Positions 1 through 12,038 are shown, numbered from the stretch's first letter. The stretch is DNA of 64,000 nt from Daucus carota subsp. sativus (GCF_001625215.2 NC_030389.2:9320432-9384431), one strand, 5' to 3'. The notes: generated by a model from the sequence alone, not told the origin. Translations and numbers: made by a program.

Positions 1-242
1 TTTCATTGGGGAAATACAGCTGGTCCAGATTTCTACTTAGTTTTCTGCATTTCCTGCATTTTGTCGTCGTTCATAGTTTTCTACATAATTTTCTTATATT
101 TAAGTTGCTATTTTTGATATCACTGTTTTCAGTGTTTGCTACATGATATCCTGAAGTTTGCTGAAGTTGAAAGTAAAATAGTAATTAAGAAACTCATTTT
201 GTCTTAGATTTCACATTAATTTAAATATGTTTGTTTAACATA
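1..242. repeat. Direct repeat of the interior of the 20.4-23.6 kb CACTA element
   Basis: This stretch matches 21346-21588 almost base for base, then the two diverge abruptly. The second copy lies inside the CACTA element at 20360-23630. The left edge of the window may therefore be the interior of a related element, or both may hold the same captured genomic fragment. No reading frame is supported. Confidence 0.75.
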
Positions 243-2017
243 TATGCTAAAAAACAATTCGCCATAAATACATCAAAATTCAAATATGAAAAAACACATA
301 ACTTTCCAAAACCAAAAGAGTACAAGTGATTATTTTGAATTTTTGCAACCAAAACCTCGCAGTCTTTTAAGCTAAACCAAACACCTCCATAATCTAGATA
401 TCTCATACATTTGTCTCGTAATTATTACTCACTCCGTCCCATCCAAGTGGAGAACATAAGTTAAGAAATAAGTAAATAGTCTTTCCAATGTGTGCCAGGG
501 ACACACAATAGGCACCAACTCTCATGAAAATGGCTTGTTTTTATTGGTGGAATTAGTGTGCATGTACTGGAGTCACCAACATATATTATTCATCCACCAA
601 TCAAAACTTACCGTTCGAATGAAAGTTGGTGACTATTTTGTGCGCACCATTGAAAATCCCATAAACAAAATATGAGTTAAATATAAGAAAAAGGGAAGAT
701 ATTGGAGGGAAGATGATATTTAAAATATATGAATAGTTAATTTTCAAATTATAAAATTTTAAAGAAATATTTTAAGAATGGTGGATTACTAAATAACTTG
801 TGCATGTGTCGTGGTGGACATGGGCTTAAGGCCCCTACCCCAGTATTAATATGCAATGTATATGACCATCATCTCCACCCTAATCATAGTAATAGACCTT
901 TTACCATCACAACCCGTCGTTTACTTGTCACCAACGTCTACCATCACCAATATGCATGGACACTTGTCATCATAATTTACCAAAACTAGCGACTACTTAC
1001 CACCGCAGTCTAAAATTTTGGTTAATTTTTTTGATTGGTCATGTCCTTTTATACCTACGAGTCTGCAACACCTAAGCTTCTTTTATTCTAACATCATTGA
1101 ACAGTTTTATACCGTTTAAATTACAAACGCGCTTATGATGTACTACAAAATAAAATTCCACTATTATTTTTCCAAATATGATTTATAATTAGTTAAAAAA
1201 TAAAGAAAGTAATCTACTATCATTAAGATATATTAATATCATAAAATAATTAAAAGAAAAATTGCAAGTCACGCAATTATCATATGCATACAATGGAAAT
1301 TAATTTTGACAAAACATAGATGAATGTTTTGATGCAAAAAAAAATTACGAGGACTGGAATTTGAATAGAGGAACAAATGTATGATGATGCAATTGAATGC
1401 TGCAAACAGAAGAGTGTTCTGTAAAATTTTTGTCCAGGGAATTTCCTCCCCTATTTGGTATCTTTATAATCAAACATATGGAATCATACGCCATTTAACA
1501 AGTACGTACATAATGTGGGTATATTTTAGCTCCTCAGTCCCTGTTTCTTTGCCCCTAGTCATACAAAACAAAACCCTTGAAAAATAGAATAGAGCTATTT
1601 CAGACACGTACGCCACCTAAACGGAAAAGTTTATTAAAATTCATAAAAGTTTTTTCTTAAGTATAACCAGTAAGTTGTTGTACCAAGCACATGTAAAAAA
1701 GGAAAAAAATTCTATATGACCAAGGACCTTATAAATGAGAACAACTTGTCCAACTACCACAAAACGAGGCGTTTAAAAATCGGTGCATGAATATGTAATT
1801 GGACAGCACTAAATTCAGATTCTGATATTCAACCGATTTTTCTGATATCTAAATTAATCAAATTATGGTTGAATTTTTCCAAGGCCTTGCTAGCCCTTCC
1901 CAAATGCACACGGCAGAATGTATGTTTGTAAACCACACTTTATGTTCTGGACGCATGCATGCATTTATATTGATAACGTTATGGCGTTGCCACTAGCCAC
2001 AGTGCACCCTAAATTGC
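243..2017. other. Intergenic, no gene seen
   Basis: AT-rich non-coding DNA upstream of the MLP gene. A Stowaway-like TIR relic (ACTCCGTCCC) lies near 430. Short open frames at 490-989 and 1381-1587 have no recognisable domain and no conserved start context. I see nothing else supportable. Confidence 0.6.
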
Positions 2018-2024
2018 TATAAAA
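2018..2024 (+). promoter_or_regulatory. TATA box of the MLP gene
   Basis: TATAAAA lies about 50 bases upstream of the ATG at 2073, with a CA-rich likely start region between. This spacing is normal for a short plant 5' UTR. Confidence 0.6.
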
Positions 2025-2072
2025 AGATCACAATATCTACCTAATTCTAGCATAAATATATACACTCTGAAA

Positions 2073-3134
2073 ATGGGATTATTGGGTAAGTTGATATGCC
2101 AGACAAGCATCAAGTCAGACGGAGATGTGTTTCATGAGCTCTTTAGCAGCAAACCGCACCATATACACACCATGGCCTCTGATATACAGGGTTGTGATCT
2201 TCATGAAGGTGAATTTGGAAAAGTTGGTTCCATTATCGTTTGGAAATTTACCGTAGGTAAGCGCAAAGATGTTTTGTATTTGATTTTTTGAGCTACGTTT
2301 GCATAAGATGTGACATGTAATATATGGTTTAATTAAGTTCTAGTTCGTTCTTAAACATGTTTTAGTACCAATATTAGATGATATCAATACACTACAAGAA
2401 AACGGGTCAAAACAGACCAATTAAAACCGACCGATCAGACATTGCAGCACTAAAACCGACCGAGGGTCGCGTGGTCGGTTATAACGCGTCAAAGTAACTG
2501 AATGACATAAGATTATTCTCGACGGACCTTGCGTTCTTAAACATGTTTTAGTACAAATAATAGATGACATAAGACTATTCTCGATGGACCTTGCGTTGAA
2601 AATCAGTTGTAAATATTTTTTTGTTTCGTGCTTATTGAATTTTTTCGAAAAATCCCTGATTAATTTTTTTAAAATATTTTATCAATTTAGCGATTACATT
2701 GAGATTTGACTGAAAATCTCCGATTTATTCAAAATATCTTGGATAAAGCCGCGCTGAATTAGTAGATCAAGCAAGTTGCTCCGATTTCCGAATTCTGCAA
2801 CCATGCTTATTTATTACTTAACACACGTACTCTTTGTCGAATACTATATAATTTCAATTATACAGATGGGAAGGAAATGGTAACAAAGGATAGGGTGGAA
2901 GCCATAGATGAAGAGGACAAATCAGTGACTTTTAAGGTGATTGAAGGAGATCTCCTAGAGTCCTTCAAAATCTTTGTCCTCACTATTCATGTTGATACCA
3001 GTGGTGAGGATAATCTTGTGACATGGAGCATCGACTACGAGAAAGTGGACGAGAGTGTGAAGGATCCCACAGAGTACTTGGACGTTGTGCTTCGTATTAC
3101 CAAGGATATTGAGGCTCATCATCTCTCAATGTAA
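2073..3134 (+). CDS. Major latex protein (MLP)-like, Bet v 1/PR-10 superfamily
   Basis: Two exons, 2073-2256 and 2866-3134, give a 150-residue protein, the usual MLP length. The donor is GTAAGC after V-G and the acceptor is TACAG; they join to read V-D-G-K-E, the position of the conserved single MLP intron. The N-terminus MGLLGKL, the loop motif HEGEFGKVGSIIVW (MLP version of the glycine-rich loop), an acidic lysine-rich middle and the C-terminal K(D)PTEYLDVVLRITKDIEAHHL helix are all visible. The family has a hydrophobic cavity fold, is cytosolic, and is linked to ligand binding and stress or ripening; the ligand here is unknown. The frame is intact. An AATAAA signal lies about 55 bases after the stop. 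The intron carries a CACTA end (2390) and local duplications. Confidence 0.87.
2390..2500. mobile_element. CACTA transposon left-end fragment in the MLP intron
   Basis: It starts CACTACAAGAAAACGGG, the classic CACTA terminal inverted repeat, followed by short subterminal repeats of the ACCGACCG type in both orientations. No matching right end with the same subterminal motif was found nearby; the TIR at 4085 has a different subterminal repeat. Flanking intron sequence (around 2346-2385 and 2525-2597) is locally duplicated, so the insertion was followed by rearrangement. Confidence 0.6.
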
Positions 3135-3402
3135 CTCGTTCTAAAGTTTGGACCTTGCTATATTTTCCATGCAGTCGCATCGGCACAATAAAAAAGGGCT
3201 TAGCAGGCACTTATAAGGCGTTTGGTTTGCAGATCGAGTTACTACTGATCTGGTTGTTATTCGGTTTTATGGGTTACTTACATGTATTTATATTACACCT
3301 GTGAGGTCGTGTATGGGATATTTCAATCCATTTGTATTCTTTTCGATAATAATACCTTCTTATATATAAATCTAGTTGTCAAAGTCGCGCTTCGCGGCGG
3401 CG

Positions 3403-3775
3403 TATGCAAGTAGCCTGTTATCAAGATTTATGCTAAATCCAAGTCGAATACATTATGGTGCGGCAAAAGGAGTATTAAGATAGTTGCAGGGAACCATTGA
3501 ATATGGCATCTGGTACAAGCGAGTTTTATAGTCGAAATTTCATGGCTATTCTCTTAGTGACAAGGTTGCTGCAGATTCAAAGTTACATGGTTACACAGAT
3601 AGTGTAATTGGGCCGGTTCAGAAGATGATATGAAAATCACTTCAGGTTAGCATTTTCACTGGGATCTGGCATCTCTCATGGGCATCAAAGAACTAAGAAA
3701 CAGTGGATCAATCCTCGGCTGAAGCAGAATATGTGGTTGCAGCAAGCGCAGCTAATACGAAATTTTTTGATATCA
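3403..3775 (+). pseudogene. Copia RNase H fragment, copy of 7014-7375
   Basis: This segment is nearly the same as 7014-7375 of the Copia relic further on (end of the reverse transcriptase and start of RNase H), with small indels and stops. It is joined directly to the CACTA right end that follows, so it may have been picked up by that element. It is not coding. Confidence 0.75.
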
Positions 3776-4085
3776 TAAATTTGTGACCAAACTAATCCGG
3801 TTGCTTTTTATAAATTTCACCGGTTTCGGTTGGTTTTATAAAAGCTACCGGCTTCGGTTTCTTTTATTAAAGCAACCGATTTCAGTTGCTTTTTTACGGA
3901 ACTTTCGGGAGCATCACGCGGGAATTTTCCCGCCGGTAAAAGCAACTAAACAAAAGCAACCGATTCCGGTTTCTTTTATGCTTTAATCTATTTAAATTTG
4001 AATTGACTTTAAAAGCAACCACATTCGGTTGTATTTGTACTCGGTGGCTTTTAATTGGTAGTTTTTGGCTATTTTTCTTGTAGTG
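3776..4085. mobile_element. CACTA transposon right-end fragment
   Basis: It ends TTTTTCTTGTAGTG (4072-4085), the reverse complement of the CACTA TIR. The 300 bases before it are packed with AAAGCAACCG and CGGTTGCTTT subterminal repeats in both orientations. The left partner is not certain: 2390 has a different subterminal repeat family and no shared 3-bp target duplication. Confidence 0.6.
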
Positions 4086-5934
4086 GATATTGCTATGGTA
4101 AATTTTGAATAATTACAGAAAAAATAAATATATTCAAACACGTGTACCTTTTAGAATTGTACGATGACTATAATTAATGAGGTTAATAGGCTAAAACATC
4201 ACTAAACTAACTCAAAACTTGCAATTGAGTTACTCAACTCAAAATAGTTTTACTCGACTAACTAAACTAATATAAACTTGCAATTAATTAACTGAACTAA
4301 TATAAACTTGCAATCGAATAAGTGAACTGATCCTCGACTTGTAATCGGGTAATCAAAATTTTTTTATTCCAAATTTAAGAAAATTATAAGACTAAATCAC
4401 TCCCTGGACAAAAATGATTCTTTGTATATATTGATTAATTGTCGTCGTTGGTTCATACAAATTTATGTGATAATTTTTTAGATTGAAAATAAAAATTATA
4501 TTTTATTTAATTATATTTTTTCTATTAAATAAATAAAATCATACTCCTTTTATGATTCCTAAATACGAAAAGAATTGTATTACCTTTACAACCCCTGAAC
4601 CTCGTTTTTTTATTATAATTTTATATTCTATACAAAAATTAAAAAAACTATTTTTTAGATATATAATTTGAAATTTTTTTAATAAAATAAGACTATATAT
4701 TTTATAACTTTTGAAAAAAAGAATTGTATTTGTTTCATGATCATTATTTTCAATAAATAGAATCCTATTCCTTTTATGATTTCTAAATAAGAAAAAGAAT
4801 TGTACTATTTTTGCAATCCATTTACCTTTACAATACTTGAACCTAATGTTTAGATTATAATTTTATTTTCTATTCAAAATTTATTAAAAAAAATTATAAG
4901 ACTAAATTCAACAATTCTAGACACGCCACGTATTGAGAAAAAGATACAAAATCAAAAGATTACTAGCAGAGACCTTCTCAAAAGATTACTAGCAGAGGCC
5001 TTAGGCGTGTTGTATAAGAGCATCTCCAGTAGTTTCCCAAGTAGGTTCCTTAAATATATTTTTTTTAATAAAATAAGACAATATATTTTATAACTTTTGA
5101 AAACAAGAATTGTATTTGCTCAACATTAGAGCATCTCCAGCAAATGTACCTTCACTTTCATCCCACTTTTGGAGTGAAACTTTTGGAGTGAAAGTATGCT
5201 ATATTTACATCCACTTTCATCTGCTTTCCTCTCCTTTTAAATTGGAGTGAAAGTCGCATAACTTTACTTCCTTTTCACTTACTTTCCTCCCTAATTATAA
5301 CTCCGGAGCAGGCATTAGGGAATCAATAGGGACTCTGTTGGAGTGAATTTTTGTTCATATTCTTCAAAATTTTAGCTTAGGACATGATAGAGCTAATCTG
5401 TTGATGCTCTAATGTTGAGCAATATGTAGCACACGATTATAGCCTCCGTTGCCAAGTCGGAGCAAGTTATAGGCATCTAGATTAAAAGTAGAGTATGAAT
5501 AGGTTAAGTTATAAAATGGTGAAATTACACAGGGCTTGCTGCTACCTTAGATGCATGTCTCCTCTTCAATTAATGCAGCCACCCTTACAATCTTGATTTT
5601 TATACATTTTGATATAAATTTATGTGATATAACATTTTAGATATATAATTTGAGAAACTTTATTAAAATAAAATAATACATTTTATAACTTTTGAAAATA
5701 AGAATTGTACTTTTCTAATAAGTTCTATATTAATATGTAATTAAAAATAAGAATTGTATTAACTTTATGATTCCTAAATAAGAAAAAGAATTGTAGTATT
5801 AGTTTACAATTCTTTTTCTAGCTAGATTGTAGAGTATTACTTTTAGAATCCGATAAAAAAAGAATTATATTACTTTAGGATTCTTAAACCTAATTTTTTG
5901 AATTATAATTATAATACACGTATGTGCCATCGTT
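4086..5934. repeat. AT-rich degenerate repeat tract
   Basis: Very AT-rich DNA in which a module around AAGAATTGTATT and ATTCCTAAATAAGAAAAAG recurs at about 4555, 4730, 4770, 5100, 5690, 5760 and 5860. A repeat beginning GAGGTTAATAGGC at 4178 is related to the 24806-25165 insertion. A small palindromic-ended MITE is annotated separately. No gene is seen. Confidence 0.55.
5117..5421. mobile_element. Small MITE with perfect 19-bp inverted ends
   Basis: The ends are TGCTCAACATTAGAGCATC and its exact reverse complement, about 305 bp apart. The inner sequence begins TCCAGCAAATG, the GAGCATCTCCAGCA type common in plant PIF/Harbinger-like MITEs. A second partial copy of the motif is at about 5019. 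There is no coding content. The superfamily is inferred from the end motif only. Confidence 0.6.
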
Positions 5935-7693
5935 GCAGGAAGATAAAAATGAAAACAAGGATAATTGGAGGCCATAAATATTGCCACCTTCTTCACCGTT
6001 CTCTCAAAAAAACTCTCCTCAAAATCAAGACGATCAAAATTATGATACAACACCACTACGATTTGGTTCACTAAAAGAAATATATAAAGATGCAACCTTG
6101 AAGAAGTTGTACCAAATTGCTTTGAGGAGGCAGTCAAAAACGAAAGATGGGTATGGACGAAGAACTTAGGATGACTGAGAAAAACGAATCTGGGAATTGG
6201 TTGGGCAGCCTCGTGATAAAGAAATTATTGGAGTCAAGTGGATTTTCAAAACAAAACTCACTCCTGATGGTTTAATACAAAAACATAAATCAAGACTTGT
6301 AGCTAAGGGTTACTCACAAAGGCCCGGAGGTGATTACGAGGACACATTCGCGCCAGTAGCTGGGTTTAATATAAGAACAATGGTGGCTCTAGATGTTCGG
6401 AAAAAATGGAAAATTCACCAATTAGATGTAAAGTCCGCTTTTTAAATGAGTTTCTCGAAGAAGAAATTTATATAAAGCTCGTAAAAAGAGGAAGTGAAGG
6501 AAAAGTTTTGAGATAAAAGAAAGTCTTGTACGTGATTAAACAAGCTCCATGAGCATGGTACAGTCGGATTAATGATTATTTCACAAGTTTGAGATTCAGG
6601 AGGAGTCCAAGTGAGCCTACACTTCACATTGAAACACAAGGTACCTCTAGCAAGCTTTTAGTTTCCTTGCATGTAGATGACTTAATCTATACAGGAAATA
6701 ATGAAAAAATGATTCGGATGATTTGAAGGAAGATATGATGAAAACTTTAGAAAGAGTGATCTTGGATTAATGCATCATTTTCTTGGCATTGAAACTACAC
6801 AAGAAGATGAAGGCATTTTCATTTGTCAAAAACAACATATAGTGAACCTCTTAAAGAAGTTTAATACGAGTGGTTGTGAAATAGTTGCCACACCACTTGT
6901 TGCAAAAGAAAAGATGAAGAAGGATGATGGGTCTTCTAAAATTGAAGGCTCGCGATATAGAAACCTCATCGGAAGTCTCCTTAACAAATACAAGAAGTCA
7001 AGAACTGGTATCATGTATGCAAGTAGCCTGTTATCAAGATTGATGCTAAATCCAAGTCGAATACATTATGGTGCATGCGGCAAAAGGAGTATTAAGATAC
7101 TTACAGGGAACCATTGAATATGGCATCTGGTACAAGCGAGTCTCATAGTTGAAATTTCATGGCTATTCTCTTAGTGACAAGGTAGCTGCAGATTCAAAGT
7201 TACATGGTTACACAGATAGTGTAATTGGGCCAGTTCAGAAGATGATATGAAAAGCACTTCGGGTTATGCATTCACACTGGGATCTGGCATCTCTCATGGG
7301 CATCAAAGAACTAAGAAACAGTGGACCAATCATCGGCTGAAGCAGAATATGTGGTTGCAGCAAGCGCAGCTAATCAAGCTATCTGGCTAAAGCGAATACT
7401 TGAGGACATGGGAGAGATGCAATTTTGAGCTGTGCAATTATTCTGTGACAACAAGTCAGCAATTGACATGACAAAAAATCCAGTCTATCACACTAGAGCA
7501 AAACATATAGCGATTAAGTATCACTTCATTCCAGAAGCATCAACAAATGGAGAAACTCAGGTGGTCTACTACAGGACAGAGGAATAGATGGCAGATATAT
7601 TCATTAATTAAAGCGCTAGCAAGGCCAAAGTTTGAATACCTTCGAGACATGCTTGGAGTTGCGAGAAAATGCGTTAAGGAGGAGTGTTGAAAT
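5935..7693 (+). pseudogene. Copia retrotransposon pol relic (RT to RNase H), 5' truncated
   Basis: A broken Copia pol. It starts in the integrase-RT hinge (RFGSLKEIYKD-like, 6061) and continues through RT: KEIIGVKWIFKTKL, RLVAKGYSQ and IHQLDVKSAF at 6217-6445, YGL-less QAP region about 6540, SLHVDDLIYTGN at about 6666. It then runs through MHHFLGIETTQEDEG (6770) to the RNase H end and a YLRDMLGV-like tail at about 7640. Frameshifts and stops interrupt it many times. gag, protease and most of integrase are absent. A fragment of its RNase H part is repeated at 3403-3775. The 3' LTR follows. Confidence 0.88.
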
Positions 7694-8704
7694 TAGGGTT
7701 GTTTAACGAACCGAGCTGTTCGCGAACAAGCTCGAGCTCGGCTCGTTAAGAGCTCGTTCGCCTCGGCTCGTTAAGTTAACGAGCTCGAGCTCGAACACAA
7801 AAAATTGTGCTCGAGCCGAGCTTTTAGTATGTTCGGCTCGAGCTCGTTCGGCTCGAGCTCGTTCGGCTCGAGCTCGTTCGGCTCGTTAAAACTCGAAAAA
7901 ATATAATATTTTTGATTTTTTTTAATAATTTATATATGTTTTTGAACTCAGAATTCAACTTATAATATATATATAGATATATTTTAGTGATGTAACTAAA
8001 ATTTCAGGAAATAATAATTTTATTTGGTTTGCTATTTTAACAGTCAAATAGAAGTTTTACTGGTACCGCTGACTAGTGTTTAATCCTAATTTAGTGTTTT
8101 GATATTTTAAAAAATATTTTTTACCGACCCAACCGTATGGATGTTAACATATATACATTTTAGTGAAATAATCAAAGTTTCAAAAAAATAAATAAATAAT
8201 TTGGTTAGTTATTTTAAGAGTCAACTAGCGGTTCGTCCTTATTTTTTTCTGGCTCGACTCGGCTCGGCTTGTATTTGTTCGCGAACAAGCTCGTGTTCGG
8301 CTCGTTAGTTAACGAACTCAAGCTTGAACACGATTTTTGTTCGATAAAAAAGTTCGGCTCGGCTCGGCTCGTCAAAAAAAAAAAATTAAAGCTCGGCTCG
8401 GTTCGGTCAAAACTCGGCTCGGCTCGGTTCGTGAACAGCCCTAGTTGAAATTACTAATGCATTTTGAGACTATCAGAATTTTCTAATGTAATAAATAAGA
8501 TTTAAATAAGGATGTATGATCATAAATAAGACTATTTCTAGATAGTCTTTATAGCTTCCAGGATGAAATATAAATAGTCTTATGTACTTAAGGTATTGAA
8601 AGAACAATATATTGAAAAGAAAAAAACCATTCTATCTATTCAGTGTTGCTTTTCCTTCTACTATTACACCAGTACGAGCATTATTGTTTTGTGTATTAGA
8701 CTAT
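7685..8704 (+). mobile_element. Copia 3' LTR, interrupted by a hAT element
   Basis: The LTR begins TGTTGAAAT at 7685, is interrupted at 7694, and resumes at 8444 (TTGAAATTACTAATGC) to about 8704. The same LTR occurs at 24179-24425, where it is followed by a tRNA-Met primer-binding site; this confirms its identity and length (about 250 bp uninterrupted). Its right edge falls in the 3' flank of the dead germin gene GLP1. Confidence 0.8.
7694..8443. mobile_element. hAT-type non-autonomous element with GCTCG-rich ends
   Basis: It inserts in the Copia LTR with a perfect 8-bp target duplication GTTGAAAT (7686-7693 and 8444-8451), the hAT signature. The TIRs are TAGGGTTGTTTAACGAACC and TAGGGCTGTTCACGAACC. 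Both subterminal regions are filled with short GGCTCG/CGAGCC repeats, far more GC-rich than the AT-rich centre, and no transposase is encoded. The 24179 LTR copy lacks this insertion. Confidence 0.88.
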
Positions 8705-8767
8705 CAATAATCAGTAGTACAGTATGAATCTTGACACTTGTTGAAAGAATGTAAATTGATCCCTTAA

Positions 8768-9546
8768 ATCTTGGATTGTGAACTGCAGGGATCAACTTCT
8801 TATTGACCGGGAAGGCCTTCGCCAGAATATCACCAGGAATCGAAGGGTTTGATCCAAACACTACCTTAGCGATTGTAGTCACACCCGGGTTCTGGCTGTT
8901 AAGAGCTCCAATTGCAACTACATGAGACTTTCCAATATTTTTCTGGTAATGAATAGGACCCTCAGGAAACGAGGCGATTATCAGGGTTCGAGGTGATAAA
9001 TCCAACTTCAAGGGTACCCTCTATAACTGTAAGAATTTCAGTAGCACGTGGGTGCGCGTGCAGAGGGTTTATGTCCGATGGGGCTATGTCAAATGCCAAG
9101 GGTGTTGAGTCCTGGTATATGTGCAGCAAATGCTGGAGTCACCCTTGAGCCAACAGCATTGTTGGTATTACCAGCTACATGAAGTCCTGCTAAAGAAAAA
9201 TCACTGGCCGTAACAAGCTTAGAATCCTTGCATGCCTTTCCATTCACTAGAACTGTCATAACATAAATTTGGGTTACATTTAGTCATCTCAACAAATATA
9301 TTCAGCATTCTGCATTATTGATGATGTTAATGTACATTATGCAATCAAAATTGTATGACTAATAATAGCAGCTAGTAGTAAACTGAATTTTTCTTAAAAG
9401 TATAGAGAAAAATTAATGAATTGTCATTATGATCTTACCGGAACTCTTGGGATCAGCAACACAAAAATCTTGTAGAGAAGGACCGTCAGAGGCCAGAGCC
9501 CCTGCAGACATTATGGCCAACAATAGTAGATAAATTTTATAGGCAT
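8768..9546 (-). pseudogene. Germin-like protein pseudogene (GLP1)
   Basis: It has the same two-exon layout as the intact genes at 51-54 kb: exon 1 9439-9546, exon 2 from 9252 down to about 8768. It is broken in at least three places relative to them: a 4-bp loss in the signal-peptide codons near 9520, loss of about 14 bp in the metal-box region (near 9088), and a larger loss in the stretch before the second box (near 8963). It keeps clear cupin sequence ([49 protein letters not shown]). The TATA box is still present. A Copia LTR abuts its 3' end. It is not expected to make a functional oxalate oxidase- or SOD-type protein. Confidence 0.9.
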
Positions 9547-11077
9547 TTTAAGAACTATTGGATTAGATTTGGAAGCTTAAGCGAGGTGTCCTTGAGCTGT
9601 GAGAACTAAGTATCAGAACTTTGTGTGTTTATATAGAGTAAAAGAGTCCAACAATATGCCACCATTTCTACACAAACAAACGCAAAAGATACAACCTTAA
9701 GTTCTAAATTACATGCCGGATGCAGACAAAATCTGTGATATTTTTTTATTCGGTCAAAACTGGCACTAGCAGTGTTAATGTCATACATGGAGACCAAGTA
9801 TTGGACTTACTTCACCTAGTCCACGTTCAGTCTAAATTTCGAACGTGTTTATATATGGTCAAGAGTGATTAGAGTGTTTGAAGTAGTAGCTTATGTATGC
9901 AGAATGCAGCTCATTATTCTGATTATGATTTGATAGTGACCGCAAAAATGACATTATCTTGGTGGATGATTTCCAGCTAATTACATCTGTAATACTCCCT
10001 CCTTCCTTTTTTAGTTGTCACGTTTCTATTCCCATTTTTATTGGTCATATTGACTAATTTTTTGCCAAAGATTATAAGTCACTCTTTCATTATTTTAAAA
10101 AACTAAAAAATACATTTTAAAGTAGATTATTAGTTTTTATTGCATGATTGTACATAGTGCATGCCCAAAGGACTAGTCCGAAACTCACTGTGTCATAAAA
10201 TCCACTTAGCTGTTCTTCAGAATTTTTCAGTAATTTCCAACAATGAAATCTGGAGCTTCTGTTCACTTGCATTTGATAACTCTTTGGAAGAGCTTGTTGA
10301 AACTGAAAACTTATACTACAACAGAGCAGAAATTGACATAAATGGCGAAATTTGTATTCATCGTTTACTGTTTGGAGTTCGATTTTGACCTCACTTCTGC
10401 CCTATAAATAATAGTAGTAATTGGTGGTTGATAAATATTAAGTTGGTAAACGGAAATGAGGTGACAATCAAACTTTATATTTCTAGCACTTGAAGTATCT
10501 TCACTACTCGAACACTTCTTGATTGCCTAAAAAATATCAATACTCACCAGGAAGTCTATCTTACCTAATTATAGTCTTTCTGAAGCAGCAACTTGGCAAG
10601 GGGCTTGTGATTTTGTTAATTATGTAAAATATGATTTATGGCATTTAAGAGTTGTGATAATAAGTTCGGATACCGTGTGTGTAATGTGTATTACAGGCTG
10701 ATAGACCTGTATACAGGTCTGCACATTATAGAAAAAAGATTATGAAAATACAGCTGACTTAAATTAATGTCTGAACCAAGATTCTTTCCCAAGTTCTTCA
10801 ATTGTTATAAATTTCTTTATCATCTTTTCATTTGTAGGATGTAATTATTTGGTCTTGTGTTCTGGAGTTTTGGATAACACCCTGATTTAAGTTAGGAGAG
10901 TAATAGTGTTTCTGGCCAGTCTAATTGAAGTCTGGCAAGTAGCAACTCTCTTTTATGATGACATTGGCCAAATAGATTAAATCATTAATCATATTACAAT
11001 TAAAAAAACAGTGATTCAATATAATCAATAGTACAGTATGAATCTTGACCTTTGTTGAAAGAATGTAAATGTATCCC
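9547..11077. repeat. Germin upstream/downstream duplication block
   Basis: 9570-10130 (GLP1 promoter side) is repeated at 45150-45715, and 10495-11077 is repeated at 45716-46053 plus 51033-51240; the latter two parts are now separated by a Copia element. Parts of 10140-10850 also recur at 19890-20359 and 23631-24178. Because it lacks the insertions, this block is an empty-site reference for the Copia element (about 10850) and for the CACTA element (about 10625). A Stowaway-like CTCCCTCC end is at 9996. No gene is seen. Confidence 0.8.
9628..9635 (-). promoter_or_regulatory. TATA box relic of GLP1
   Basis: TATATAAA on the minus strand, about 82 bases upstream of the degraded ATG. It aligns with the TATA boxes of GLP3 and GLP4. 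Confidence 0.5.
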
Positions 11078-11234
11078 TTAAATCTTGAATTGTGTCCGCA
11101 TCACTGGGATCAACTTTTTATTAACCTGGAACGCCTTTGCCAGAATACTACTAGGAATCGAAGGGTTTGACCCAAACACTGCATTAGCAATTGTAATAAC
11201 ACCAGGATTCTGGCTGCTTAGAGCTCCAATTGCA
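11078..11234 (-). pseudogene. Germin-like 3' fragment (GLP2)
   Basis: This is the last ~52 codons of a germin-like exon 2, on the minus strand: identifiable [35 protein letters not shown] and the end -TQFKI-stop. It is closest to GLP3 (51253). It is cut off sharply at about 11234, where unrelated AT-rich DNA begins. No upstream exon remains. Confidence 0.88.
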
Positions 11235-12029
11235 AAATTGTTATGTTAAAATTTGAGAAGAAATTGAGAATAGAAGAGGATAGAGCACTATATCTCAAAT
11301 AGATGGTGTGATATCTAATATATATGTGATGTAATGAATGAAATGGAAAAATGAATGAAATTTCTTAACAGTTGTCCATAACATAGTTTTCATTCCATTC
11401 TTTTCCTCGTCATTCACCCCAACCAAAAATAACACAAGGCTTATATTATTCTGTAATTTTAATTTTAATTTTATTTCATAAAGAATAATTGCCTATATAT
11501 ATTGTTAATATAAATAGAAGATATTAATACATTATTATAAAAATTAATCAAATTTTTTTTCGCATAAGTTTGAAGTCGTTTATTGATTCAAATCGAAATT
11601 TAGATATAAATATATTCATATCCGAATATCATTTAACAATCCAGTCAAAATTCGATACGAAAAGCCCTGCTCTAAGAATATCCACCTTAGTCTCGTCATT
11701 TCTTTACGGTATATTTTTTGGGGTGCCACATCCAATTCATTACATTTAGAAAGTTACCAACAATAGTCAATGGGTCTCACCACTTCCCCAATTTTTCTCC
11801 GTTTTCACATTAATTTTATTCAACTATCTCTTTTTTATACCTTAAAAGTCAATAGATCCCACCACTTCACCCACTTTTTTTTTCCACTACTGTATACATA
11901 CATCTTAACCTCCGTTGCTAAACCAAATATAAACAATTGGCTGGGACGAAACGAGTATCTATTATCTATTTTAATTATAAAGAGGTGCATGTTAACCAAA
12001 AAACTGTGAACTTGTGAGGCCGATATCAG
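11235..12029. other. Intergenic with a decayed Stowaway-like MITE
   Basis: The sequence truncating GLP2 begins TGTTAAAATTTGAG and is not recognised. At about 11690-11955 there is a relic similar in its interior to the Stowaway element at 14616-15379 (both contain TTTCTTTACGGT, CCCACCACTTCACCC-like and AAACAATTGG-TGGGACG stretches), with decayed ends. No gene is seen. Confidence 0.55.
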
Positions 12030-12038
12030 TATTCAAAT

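Noticed and set aside
2390-4085. One CACTA element spanning MLP exon 2
   Set aside because: The two ends have different subterminal repeat families and no shared 3-bp target duplication, so they are more likely two separate fragments.
8664-9011. A 115-codon frame read as a shortened germin-like protein
   Set aside because: Its start is inside a degraded exon and its C-terminus runs into the Copia LTR; it is part of the GLP1 pseudogene.
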